64,000 nt of DNA, from the NCBI GenBank assembly GCA_041749075.1, contig JBGTBY010000002.1, positions 1 through 64,000 on the forward strand, read 5' to 3'. Source of the DNA: CAMTWZ01 sp041749075 (GTDB taxonomy: Bacteria > Bacteroidota > Rhodothermia > Balneolales > HLUCCA01). The notes beneath the pieces were generated by a model. That model searched no databases, was not told where the DNA came from, and worked only from the letters and a program-made list of their open reading frames with translations. The position numbers and the translations under genes are program-made. This document shows, in pieces, positions 44,218 through 52,533 of this stretch (the first letter of the stretch is position 1; the number at the start of each line of letters is the position of its first letter).

Positions 44218-44220
44218 AGA

Positions 44221-44508
44221 ACAAGTACTCAGGGAAATCAAGTACTCAAGGAAAGACGAGTGCTCGGCGTAGGTAGGTCCTTCGCTTCGCTCAGGATGAC
44301 AACGCCGCGTGGGTAAAATAGAAGAAGCGGCATAACAACATCCCAAGCATGCTTTGGAAAGTGTTATGCCGCCTCATATTCATTAGCGAAGCGTTGTCAT
44401 CCTGAGGGAGTGAAACGACCGAAGGACCTGTATTCGTTATTTCAGCCCCTGTTTAAACCTGAGGATGATAAATATCCACTTGAGTACTTGTTCTTCCCTG
44501 AGTACTTG
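44221..44508 (+). repeat. Nested palindromic repeat, copy 3 (diverged, about 288 bp)
   Basis: Three nested pairs. Outermost: 44222-44250 with 44479-44508, containing CAAGTACTCAGGGAA and CAAGTACTCAAG and nearly perfect. Middle: AGGTCCTTCG and CTCAGGATGACAACGC with their complements, the right side having a short insertion. Inner: GCGGCATAAC/GTTATGCCGC. The apical hairpin AAGC-AT-GCTT replaces AAGT-GT-ACTT of copies 1 and 2 with pairing kept. It fills the gap between two convergent genes. Confidence 0.88.
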
Positions 44509-44512
44509 GTTA

Positions 44513-45514
44513 TTACCCCGCCTTCACTCCCAATCCCGTTCTCAGCATATGCTCTACAATAGGAACCGTTTGATTCGGGAAGTCGATTCGGATGGAGGTC
44601 GCTTCATCCAACCACTGCTCCACAAACCCTTTGAAGCGGGCATCGACGGCATCGACCGACATCACACCGAATTCTTTCAGCGCTTCGGCATTGCACTTCT
44701 GCTCGTATTGGTCGCGCATTGGCACGATGAGCATGGGTTTACCCAGATATAAGCCTTCTGCGGGAGCTTCGAAGCCGCCACCGGATATGAGTCCGCGGCA
44801 GGCCTCGAGGCTTCGCAAGTAATCTTCATTCTTCACCGGGCGCACCCATACGTTCTCCGACCGATAGGTGGTTTTGCTATGCTTGGAAAATACATGCCAT
44901 TGGATCGAGGGGAAGGCATGGAATATCGGTAGCAACACGTCATCTCCATAAGCCGGCAGATAGACGGTGATATGCTCGCCGGAGGTGGGGTTCAATTCGC
45001 GCACATCGCTGCGAATAATCGGGGTCCAGATAAATTCGTCGTACGATTTGTAATGCAGTCCGATGGGATCGGTGCAGGGGGCGAAGTTCTTGAACAGAAG
45101 TTCTGTTCCGGGATTCGGTGTCGATGGACGTGGCGTCTTCGCCGACAGAAACGCCGCCTGATGACTCAGTCCGAAGCACTGCCGTCCCGCGAGTTTGGCC
45201 GCCCAGGCCGTGATGGGCTCGAAATCGGTGATGATGAGATCATAGCGATCCACATCCATCGCGCGAACATCTTCAATGAAGCGGATTGGACGGAAGTTCT
45301 TCGCCGTGTCCACATAATCGATGCCGCCATTGCGTCCGAAGGTGTAACTGAGTCCGCTTCTTCGAAACGTGATGGGGTGACCCAAACTCACATCCGCATT
45401 GCTTCCGCTCACCAGAATATCAACCGATCCATGTTCTTTGAGGATGGGGATGAATTCTTTGGCTCGTGAGAAGTGACCGTTACCCGTTCCCTGTATTCCG
45501 TAAAGTATGCGCAT
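44513..45514 (-). CDS. Glycosyltransferase, GT-B fold
   Basis: 333 residues from MRILYGIQGTGNGHFSRA; this N-terminal motif GxGxGHxxR is that of MurG/monogalactosyldiacylglycerol-type transferases. The C-terminal half has SGGGFEAPAEGLYLGKPMLIVP, the nucleotide-sugar-binding region. Substrate is undetermined; a lipid or cell-surface sugar is likely given the adjacent LpxH-like gene. The chosen start overlaps that gene's 3' end by 35 nt; an ATG at 45526 is the alternative. Confidence 0.87.
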   Translation of the reverse strand: MRILYGIQGTGNGHFSRAKEFIPILKEHGSVDILVSGSNADVSLGHPITFRRSGLSYTFGRNGGIDYVDTAKNFRPIRFIEDVRAMDVDRYDLIITDFEPITAWAAKLAGRQCFGLSHQAAFLSAKTPRPSTPNPGTELLFKNFAPCTDPIGLHYKSYDEFIWTPIIRSDVRELNPTSGEHITVYLPAYGDDVLLPIFHAFPSIQWHVFSKHSKTTYRSENVWVRPVKNEDYLRSLEACRGLISGGGFEAPAEGLYLGKPMLIVPMRDQYEQKCNAEALKEFGVMSVDAVDARFKGFVEQWLDEATSIRIDFPNQTVPIVEHMLRTGLGVKAG

Positions 45515-46358
45515 TGGAAAATCCATTGGTTAAGAGCGTACCGATCACTTTTTCTCGGATGTTGAGTTCAACTTCTTCCGGTGGTTCCGGAATCCGGATG
45601 TCGACGTCTGCGAAATCGGACTCGGCGTAGCGGAAGAGAGACCATTCGCCTTCATTGTATTCCAAGGCTGTGAGGTTTTCCACCCAATCGCCAGAGTTCA
45701 GATATAAAACAGAACCCTTCTCATTTGAAAACCGTTGCATGTTCGGCTTGTGGATGTGTCCAACTACCACATAATCGTAGCCGTTATCGATGGCCAGTTC
45801 AGTGGTGGTCAGCTCGAAATCGCTGACAAAACTGACGGCTTTTTTGACGCTGTCTTTGATGCGCTTCGATAGGGAGATCTTCCCTTTTCCGAAGAAGCGC
45901 GAGATGTTGTTGACCAGAGTATTCAGTTTGATGAGGAACTCGTACCCGACAGCCCCGAGCTTGGCAATCCATTTGGAGTAGCGCATGGTGACATCAAAAA
46001 TGTCGCCATGGAAGATCCATGCACGTTTTCCGTCTAGATCAAGTACCAGTTTGTCGATCAGTTGGAACGATCCCAAATTCAGATCGGTGAACTGACGAAG
46101 CACTTCGTCGTGGTTGCCGGTGAGATAATAAATCTTGGTTCCTTGTTCCATCATTTTCATGAAGCGCCGAACGACTTTGAAATGCGCTTCTGGGAAAAAG
46201 GATTTTTTAAACTGCCATCCGTCGATGATATCTCCGTTCAGAACGAGAATGGACGGTTTGATGCTTTTCAGGTATCGGTTCAATTCGGTGGCTTGACAGC
46301 CGCCTGTGCCGAGGTGCACATCCGAAATGACCACTACATCGAGGTGTCGTTTTGCCAT
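45480..46358 (-). CDS. UDP-2,3-diacylglucosamine diphosphatase-like metallophosphatase
   Basis: 292 residues from MAKRHLDVVVISDVHLGT. Calcineurin-type ligands are read as D15-H17 (ISDVHLG), D47 (LNGDIID), N83-H84 (TGNHDE) and a late HIHKPN. LpxH of E. coli makes lipid X in lipid A synthesis, but this longer Bacteroidota form may act on other envelope lipids. An ATG at 46382 would add 8 residues. It is translated just before the glycosyltransferase. Confidence 0.85.
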   Translation of the reverse strand: MAKRHLDVVVISDVHLGTGGCQATELNRYLKSIKPSILVLNGDIIDGWQFKKSFFPEAHFKVVRRFMKMMEQGTKIYYLTGNHDEVLRQFTDLNLGSFQLIDKLVLDLDGKRAWIFHGDIFDVTMRYSKWIAKLGAVGYEFLIKLNTLVNNISRFFGKGKISLSKRIKDSVKKAVSFVSDFELTTTELAIDNGYDYVVVGHIHKPNMQRFSNEKGSVLYLNSGDWVENLTALEYNEGEWSLFRYAESDFADVDIRIPEPPEEVELNIREKVIGTLLTNGFSNAHTLRNTGNG

Positions 46359-46414
46359 GTGCGAAAGTTCCGCATCCGACATTACCCCTGGGTTATCCCC
46401 TTGTTATGCTTGCA

Positions 46415-47545
46415 TTACGACAAGAGTCGGCGCAGCAGGTCATCGTCCGAGGTGAATCGCTGATGGATGGCTTCGAAATCGGGTGATGCGATGGAATCCG
46501 CATTCAAAATCTCGACCACATTCATCACATGATGATCTCCAATGTTACGTAGATCTTCTTTTCCAATTTCGTTCACGATGATATCGGTTTTCAATCGCTC
46601 GTACAAAGCTTCGGATATCACAACGCCGGATTCTTTCGCCACACTCTGGAGTCGGCTGGCCACATTCACCGCATCGCCCCATACATCAAAGGCGATTTTT
46701 TGAAACCCAATGATGCCTGCGATCACCGATCCGATATGGGCACCGATCCGCAGACTCCAATTGTCCGACTCCGTTTTCTGGTTATAAAATCGCACATACC
46801 CTTGCATGGCCAAGGCGGCGTGCATGGCGCGTAGCCCGGCTCCCTCAGCAGGTGTATTCACCCCGCCGATGGCGAAGTACCCGTCTCCGATGGTTTTCAC
46901 CCGTTCGAGATTGTAGTGTGATACGATCTCATCGAATGCATAGAACAAATGGTTCAAATGCCGAATGGCTTCATCCGGACCCAATTTGCGTGTGAGTCCT
47001 GTGAAATTTCGGAAATCCGTGAAGAGTACGACCACATCGGGATAGGTCTCCGAAACGGGACGTTGGCCGTTTTTCAATTGGACAATCAAACTGTCCGGAA
47101 GGATGTTGCTCAAGATGGCTGCAATCTTGTTGCGCTCGGTACTGATCCGTTCTTGCAAATGTTTGATCTGTAAATGGGCGGCGATACGGGCGACCAATTC
47201 CTGACGCTTGAACGGCTTGCTCACATAATCGACACCTCCGGCTTCAAAACATTTCACGATGGCGTTCTGATCGGTGATGCCGGAGATGAACAGAACCGGC
47301 ACATTCGCCAATTTCGGATTTGCTTTGATCTTGATCGTGGTCTCATATCCGTCCATTCCCGGCATCTGGATATCCATGAGGATCATGTCCGGCTGGTTGT
47401 GATCCAACCACTCCAGGGCGTCTTCCCCGGAAGTGGCGGTCACAATCTCGAAGGGCGCGCTTCGGAGAGCGAGCTTGAGCATCTGTAGATTCTCAGGAAG
47501 ATCGTCTACAGCGAATATCAGATCTTTGCGGATGGATTCATTCAC
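46415..47545 (-). CDS. Response regulator fused to a class III adenylate cyclase
   Basis: 376 residues. Receiver domain with phosphoacceptor D58 (MILMDIQMPG) and an acidic pair near D14-D15, a linking helix, then a class III cyclase (about 166-345). Metal residues D177 and D221, purine-selecting K217 and D286 (typical of ATP), and transition-state N293 and R297 are all present, so active adenylate cyclase is predicted. The partner kinase is unknown. Its start overlaps the mdh stop by 4 nt. It probably makes cAMP when phosphorylated. Confidence 0.9.
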   Translation of the reverse strand: MNESIRKDLIFAVDDLPENLQMLKLALRSAPFEIVTATSGEDALEWLDHNQPDMILMDIQMPGMDGYETTIKIKANPKLANVPVLFISGITDQNAIVKCFEAGGVDYVSKPFKRQELVARIAAHLQIKHLQERISTERNKIAAILSNILPDSLIVQLKNGQRPVSETYPDVVVLFTDFRNFTGLTRKLGPDEAIRHLNHLFYAFDEIVSHYNLERVKTIGDGYFAIGGVNTPAEGAGLRAMHAALAMQGYVRFYNQKTESDNWSLRIGAHIGSVIAGIIGFQKIAFDVWGDAVNVASRLQSVAKESGVVISEALYERLKTDIIVNEIGKEDLRNIGDHHVMNVVEILNADSIASPDFEAIHQRFTSDDDLLRRLLS

Positions 47546-48498
47546 GAGGCCAATATACGTTCCAGATCGACCATGAGTCCACGAACGGCTTCAGCGGAAT
47601 TGTCTAACATGGCTTTTTCTTTCGCATCCAATTCGATCTCGATGATCTGTTTGATGCCGCCTTTGCCAAGTTTGACCGGCACGCCAACGAACAAGTCGTT
47701 GATGCCATATTCGCCCGACAGTTGAACCGCGCATGGGAAAATCCGATTCTGATTCAATGCGATAGCTTCGACCATCTGAGCGGCAGCCGCACCTGGCGCG
47801 TACCAAGCGGATGTCCCCATCAATCCGACCAACTCGCCTCCACCGACCTTCGCACGCTCAATGATGGCGTCCAAGGTGGCTTTATCGATCAATTGGGTCA
47901 CTGGGATGCCTGCAACGGTTGTGTAGCGTGGTAGGGGAACCATGGTGTCGCCATGTCCGCCTAATATCACAGCTTGGATATCTTTCGGAGACACATCCAA
48001 GGCTTCAGCCAAGAAGGCGCGGTAGCGTGCGGTATCCAAAATACCGGCCATGCCCATCACTTTTTCTTTTGGCAAGCCGCTGGCTTTCCAAGCCACGTGG
48101 GTCATCAGGTCCAACGGATTGGATACCACGATGATGATGGTGTCAGGAGAATATTTGATCAGTTCTTTGGTGACCGACTCCACGATCTTCGCATTGATGC
48201 TCAACAAATCGTCACGGCTCATGCCTGGGCGACGTGGAATTCCTGCTGTGATCACACAGATATCTGAATCTTTGGTGTCGGCGTAATCGGTCGTGCCTTT
48301 CAGACGAGTGTCGAACCCATGGATCGGGGCGGTTTGCCATTGATCGAGCCCGCGACCTTTCGACGGATAGAATGTTTTGTCGTTTTCTTTGCGTTCGAGA
48401 TCGACGAGGACAACTTCACTGGCAAAATCGCGCTGAGCGATGGTAAGAGATACGGTTGCGCCTACATTTCCGCCGGCGCCGACTACTGTGATTTTCAT
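47542..48498 (-). CDS. mdh: Malate dehydrogenase
   Basis: 318 residues of the LDH-like MDH group. NAD-binding GAGGNVGA starts at residue 7; substrate arginines lie in GIPRRPGMSR and the catalytic His is in GGHGDTMVPL. It interconverts malate and oxaloacetate in the TCA cycle. It overlaps the cyclase by 4 nt and follows nadK by 28 nt, so it belongs to the long minus-strand run. Confidence 0.96.
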   Translation of the reverse strand: MKITVVGAGGNVGATVSLTIAQRDFASEVVLVDLERKENDKTFYPSKGRGLDQWQTAPIHGFDTRLKGTTDYADTKDSDICVITAGIPRRPGMSRDDLLSINAKIVESVTKELIKYSPDTIIIVVSNPLDLMTHVAWKASGLPKEKVMGMAGILDTARYRAFLAEALDVSPKDIQAVILGGHGDTMVPLPRYTTVAGIPVTQLIDKATLDAIIERAKVGGGELVGLMGTSAWYAPGAAAAQMVEAIALNQNRIFPCAVQLSGEYGINDLFVGVPVKLGKGGIKQIIEIELDAKEKAMLDNSAEAVRGLMVDLERILAS

Positions 48499-48526
48499 GG
48501 GAAATCCGCTGATTTAGATAATAGAA

Positions 48527-49414
48527 TTATTGGGTAGAACCGTTTTGTTCGCGAAGGTCAAGTCCCCACATCAGCTTGGTCCGGAGCGTGTCGAAATAGT
48601 GCTGTCCGGGTAGTTGGATGAGATCAATCGTGTGCTTCGAGCGCATGACTTGAACCTCGATCCGGTTCATCTCAATATCCGCATTTTCCCCATCTTTTGA
48701 AAACAAAACCTCTTGTCCCGCATGCTCTGAACGGATGGTGATTCGCCCGTTGCCGGGCAATACAAGCGGTCTTGTTGTAAGGGTGTGCGGGCTGATCGGA
48801 GAGAGAACCATCACATCGCATTCCGGCTGAACGATAGGTCCGCCAGCGCTCATGTTATACGCTGTGGAACCGGTGGGTGTGGCGATGATGAGCCCATCCG
48901 CCCAGTAGGTATTGATGAACTGGTCGTTGAAATAGGCCGAGAGTTTGATCATCGACGCCGATGATGATTTCGAAAATAAAAACTCGTTCAAGGCATAATG
49001 GATGTTGCCAAGAGCATCGTTCGATTCCAGCACCCATCGAGTATCGATCGTGAAGTCGCCCCGCATGGTTTTGTCCAATGCGTCTTGAAGCTGCCCTTGC
49101 GGCGTATTGGCCAAAAAGCCGAGCCGACCCGAATTGATTCCTAGGATCGGAATCCGAGTTCCGATCACATATCGAGCCGTTCGAAGCATGGTTCCGTCAC
49201 CGCCGATTGCAATGACGATGTCCGAGCCATCGATGGCTTCTTTTTCAGTACCCGAAATCCGGATATGATCTGGTAGGGGATGTCCCACAAACTTGGCAAG
49301 AGATGCCGCAATGCGAACATCCCCATCATGTGTGCGCATCCACTCGATCACGGCGTTCAACGTTTCTTGAACGCCGTATTTACCTGGCATGGCGATAATG
49401 GAAATGGATTTCAT
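48527..49414 (-). CDS. nadK: NAD kinase
   Basis: 295 residues from MKSISIIAMPGKYG. GGDGTMLRTAR (about 67-77) is the catalytic ATP loop, with NEFLFSK and TPTGSTAYNMSAGGPI farther on. It makes NADP from NAD. In-frame residues upstream of 49414 belong to the previous gene. The substrate-binding-protein stop overlaps the start by 4 nt (49411-49414). Confidence 0.95.
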   Translation of the reverse strand: MKSISIIAMPGKYGVQETLNAVIEWMRTHDGDVRIAASLAKFVGHPLPDHIRISGTEKEAIDGSDIVIAIGGDGTMLRTARYVIGTRIPILGINSGRLGFLANTPQGQLQDALDKTMRGDFTIDTRWVLESNDALGNIHYALNEFLFSKSSSASMIKLSAYFNDQFINTYWADGLIIATPTGSTAYNMSAGGPIVQPECDVMVLSPISPHTLTTRPLVLPGNGRITIRSEHAGQEVLFSKDGENADIEMNRIEVQVMRSKHTIDLIQLPGQHYFDTLRTKLMWGLDLREQNGSTQ

Positions 49415-50841
49415 CGGCGGATCTCGACGCCCCGAAGATCCAACCACCAACTATAGGGTGATGCATCGAAACCGCTGACATAGGGATGGACCATCCGATA
49501 CCCGTGGATGTCGAATCGAACCACATCCCGATAATCCGGACTCATCCGTTCCGCAGAGAAGCGGGTGGAATGGGATGTGTACAAGGTCACTTCCCTACTG
49601 ATCGCCTCGCCCGAAAGCAAGCCCACATCCGCCATCCGGCGAAGTTGCACATACAACAGGCGCGATACGAGGTCTTCATGCATGTGCGGTGTCAATTTGT
49701 AGGAGATGGGGCGGTTCGGGATTTGGTCGGCATCCACATCGGCGAAAGCGATCCGCTCATAGCCTGAACGCCGCAGATTCGCATTCAAACTATCCGAGAA
49801 CACGGCGCGGATGAGGGCTGCCGCATCTTCCATGCTCACACCGTTCGCATTCGTCGGGTTTAGGGAAACCGATACTTGATCGCGGTTTGGAAAGGAAATG
49901 ATGGAGAATTGATTTGGTTGGATGTCGGGTATGCCCTGCGCGATGATCGGGCCGACTTCAGCAATCATGTCCACATCCTTCAACACCAATGCGCGATAGG
50001 TTCTTGGTTCGTTCGTTTTATGGATGAAATCCACACGACGGATCTTGAAAGAAGCGGTATCCGGGTGGCCCAAGTTCAGCACGAACGTCGTCAACGAATC
50101 GCCATGCTGCGCTTGCAAGCGATAGGCGCCAGTTCCGACCGGTCGTGAGCCCATCACCGATACGGATTCCATTGGATAAATCATCGCATAGGGTGATGCG
50201 AGAAGGTGAAGAAAGTTTGGATTCGGTTGATTGAGGACGAATCGCACCGTTCTGGAATCCACACGTTCAATTCCGGGGATGGATGTCGTTTGTCTCAATT
50301 TCGTCAGATACAAATCCCTTTGTTCACGGTTGTGAAGGTCAAATCCAAGGATGATGGGAGCGAACAGGTCCGCCGCATTTTCAGGCACTTCCCGGCTTGT
50401 CATGCGAGCGAATGTTTGGATCACATCGTTGGATGTGACCTGCCGACCCAATCCGCTGGAAAACGACGGATCATTGTGATAAAACGCATTCTGCCGGAGT
50501 CGGAACGTGTAAACCAGCGAATCAGCACTGATTTCGACACTTTGTGCCAGATTGGGCACCGGTTCGCCTTGGCTGTTCAGACGGAACAAACCTTCATAAG
50601 CGAGCTGGATCTTACGAAAATCGGAATTGTTCCGGGCCAACAAGGGGTCAAACGTTTCGAACGGCAGCAATTCGGCGATGCGAAGCAACGATGAAGCCAC
50701 TATGGGCTGGAAATCCTCTCCCAATGGTTCGGATGAGGGCGTGGCAACGATCACAGGTGACCGCACAATGATGGTCTCGGTGCGACTGCACGCCGCCGCA
50801 ACCAGAAGAATCCCCATCCATAAGGCGGAACGTATCATCAT
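49411..50841 (-). CDS. Extracellular solute-binding lipoprotein, family 5 (peptide/nickel type)
   Basis: 476 residues from MMIRSALWMGILLVAAAC; C18 is the lipidated residue. The SBP family 5 fold is recognised by the early segment ELLPFETFDPLLARNNSDF, then QLAYEGLFRLNSQGEPVPNLAQS, and by VSLNPTNANG. Family members deliver oligopeptides, dipeptides or nickel to an ABC importer. No permease or ATPase gene is nearby. The ATG overlaps the ddl stop by 4 nt (ATGA). Confidence 0.88.
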   Translation of the reverse strand: MMIRSALWMGILLVAAACSRTETIIVRSPVIVATPSSEPLGEDFQPIVASSLLRIAELLPFETFDPLLARNNSDFRKIQLAYEGLFRLNSQGEPVPNLAQSVEISADSLVYTFRLRQNAFYHNDPSFSSGLGRQVTSNDVIQTFARMTSREVPENAADLFAPIILGFDLHNREQRDLYLTKLRQTTSIPGIERVDSRTVRFVLNQPNPNFLHLLASPYAMIYPMESVSVMGSRPVGTGAYRLQAQHGDSLTTFVLNLGHPDTASFKIRRVDFIHKTNEPRTYRALVLKDVDMIAEVGPIIAQGIPDIQPNQFSIISFPNRDQVSVSLNPTNANGVSMEDAAALIRAVFSDSLNANLRRSGYERIAFADVDADQIPNRPISYKLTPHMHEDLVSRLLYVQLRRMADVGLLSGEAISREVTLYTSHSTRFSAERMSPDYRDVVRFDIHGYRMVHPYVSGFDASPYSWWLDLRGVEIRR

Positions 50842-52022
50842 TTTTTGAGTCCTTTGAGGCCAGTCGCGGCTTTTTGACTGAGCAAGTTGGTGGAGTAGCT
50901 TCGAACGCGGCCATTTCTCAGCCGATGTTGCTCGAAAGCGAGCTCGATCAAGCGCTCCATCAATGTGGTGAAGCTGATTTGAGAATGGGTCCATAAGTAG
51001 AACGAAAACGATCCGGGTTGAGTGTTGATCTCATTGAAAAACACATCGCCGGTTGAATCGTTCATCAGAAAATCCAAACGAGCCACGCCCGAACATCCGA
51101 ACGTTTGGAAGATGGCAACAGACAAAGTCTGGATGCGGTCGGATACAGCTTGATCGATAGGTGCCGGAATAAGTCTCTCGGCCGAAGCCATTCCTTTCGA
51201 GGCGTCTCCGCTTTGATACTTGTCTTGAAAACTGAGCAGCTCTCCGGTTCCTTTCGGTTGCTCGCAAACACTCGCGATGGCTACATCAGGGGACCCAAGC
51301 ACGGAACAATTGATTTCTCGAAGCGGAGTGACACCCTTTTCCACTAAAATCGACACATCATATCGGAAGGCGTCTTCCACAGCGGTGATGAGGCTAGCTC
51401 TGTCTGTCGCGCGACCCACCCCGATGCTTGATCCCAAATGAACCGGCTTCACGAATAGGGGATAGCCCAATGCTTCGGCTTTCTCGATCCAATGGCGCTG
51501 GTCCGCCGCCCATTGAGGTTCGCGAAAGGAGACATCCGGCACGACAGGAAATCCATTAGCCCGGCAAACGGCTTTGGCGATCCGCTTGTCCATCCCGATC
51601 GCTGAACCGGTGACTCCCGAGCTGGTGAATGGAATATTAAACACATCACAAACCCCTTGAAATGCGCCGTTTTCACCATCCGACCCATGAAACGCTGGCA
51701 CAACGACATCCACCTGCCACGATTGAGGTGACGAAAAAAAACCTGGTTTGGATGTCTGTTGCAAATGAGCTTTGCCTGTGGATTGAAGTGCAAAGGCGCA
51801 CTCAACCCCAGATTCTTCGGCACGCTTCACATCGGTGAAGGTTTTGAGATCGGCCAAAGAGGGTCCAGTAAACCAACGCCCTGATTTAGAGACATATAGA
51901 GGTGTGACCGTGTGATGCGTGTCGCGCAATGCGGCGATCACTTGCATGCCGGTTAAGACGGAAACTTCGTGTTCGGGAGATGGGCCGCCGAAAGCGACCA
52001 AGACGTGGAGTAGACGCGACAT
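50838..52022 (-). CDS. ddl: D-alanine--D-alanine ligase
   Basis: 394 residues from MSRLLHVLVAFGG. PSPEHEVSVLTG is the N-terminal signature, HGSDGENGAFQG the first-domain loop, and FFNEINTQPGSFSFYLW the metal-binding segment. It joins two D-alanines for peptidoglycan. The length is on the long side of Ddl, with a C-terminal tail. It starts 7 nt after the thioesterase stop. Confidence 0.94.
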   Translation of the reverse strand: MSRLLHVLVAFGGPSPEHEVSVLTGMQVIAALRDTHHTVTPLYVSKSGRWFTGPSLADLKTFTDVKRAEESGVECAFALQSTGKAHLQQTSKPGFFSSPQSWQVDVVVPAFHGSDGENGAFQGVCDVFNIPFTSSGVTGSAIGMDKRIAKAVCRANGFPVVPDVSFREPQWAADQRHWIEKAEALGYPLFVKPVHLGSSIGVGRATDRASLITAVEDAFRYDVSILVEKGVTPLREINCSVLGSPDVAIASVCEQPKGTGELLSFQDKYQSGDASKGMASAERLIPAPIDQAVSDRIQTLSVAIFQTFGCSGVARLDFLMNDSTGDVFFNEINTQPGSFSFYLWTHSQISFTTLMERLIELAFEQHRLRNGRVRSYSTNLLSQKAATGLKGLKK

Positions 52023-52029
52023 AAACGGG

Positions 52030-52464
52030 TCAAGTACCGGGTTTGGAGATGATGGCAAGCGTGCATCGACTCACACACACCAATTTTCGATCGTCTGTAT
52101 GGATGCGGATGTCCCACACCTGCGTTTTCCCACCTCTGTGGATCGGAGTTGCGGTGGCGGTCACGAGGCCAGACCGAACCGCACGGATGTGATTCGCGTT
52201 GATCTCTAAGCCGACCGCCGTTTGAGTGCGCTGATCCACATTCAGCCAAGCTCCGACCGATGCGACGGTCTCGGCCAGGGCGACAGAAGCGCCACCATGA
52301 AGCAGGCCCAAGGGTTGACGTGTGCGATCGTCCACAGGCATGGTGGCTTCCACTTTGTCTTTGGCTAACCAGGTGAAGCGGATACCCAGCGCATCTCCCA
52401 TGTTCGCCGGCATTTGTGCGAAAAAAACGTCGACGGCATCACGGATTTCGTCATCGATGAACAT
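52030..52464 (-). CDS. Hotdog-fold thioesterase, PaaI/MenI type
   Basis: 144 residues from MFIDDEIRDAVDVFFA; upstream in-frame residues were left out because they are not conserved-looking. The hotdog signature PLGLLHGGASVALAETVASVG (about 54-74) is that of PaaI and YdiI/MenI-type acyl-CoA thioesterases, with the catalytic Glu in LAET. It may hydrolyse aryl-CoA or DHNA-CoA; no menaquinone gene is adjacent. It is divergent from the acyl-CoA synthetase with 69 nt between. Confidence 0.87.
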   Translation of the reverse strand: MFIDDEIRDAVDVFFAQMPANMGDALGIRFTWLAKDKVEATMPVDDRTRQPLGLLHGGASVALAETVASVGAWLNVDQRTQTAVGLEINANHIRAVRSGLVTATATPIHRGGKTQVWDIRIHTDDRKLVCVSRCTLAIISKPGT

Positions 52465-52481
52465 CCCAAAAAGTAAGGATT

Positions 52482-52511
52482 TTTGGATTCCCCCATCTTC
52501 TGCTAAATTGG
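52482..52511 (+). promoter_or_regulatory. Candidate promoter of the acyl-CoA synthetase
   Basis: TTTG (52482-52485), 18-nt spacer and TAAATTGG (52504-52511), one base from TAnnTTTG, 22 nt before the ATG. Confidence 0.4.
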
Positions 52512-52533
52512 CCCTCAACCAGAGGTTCAAATT

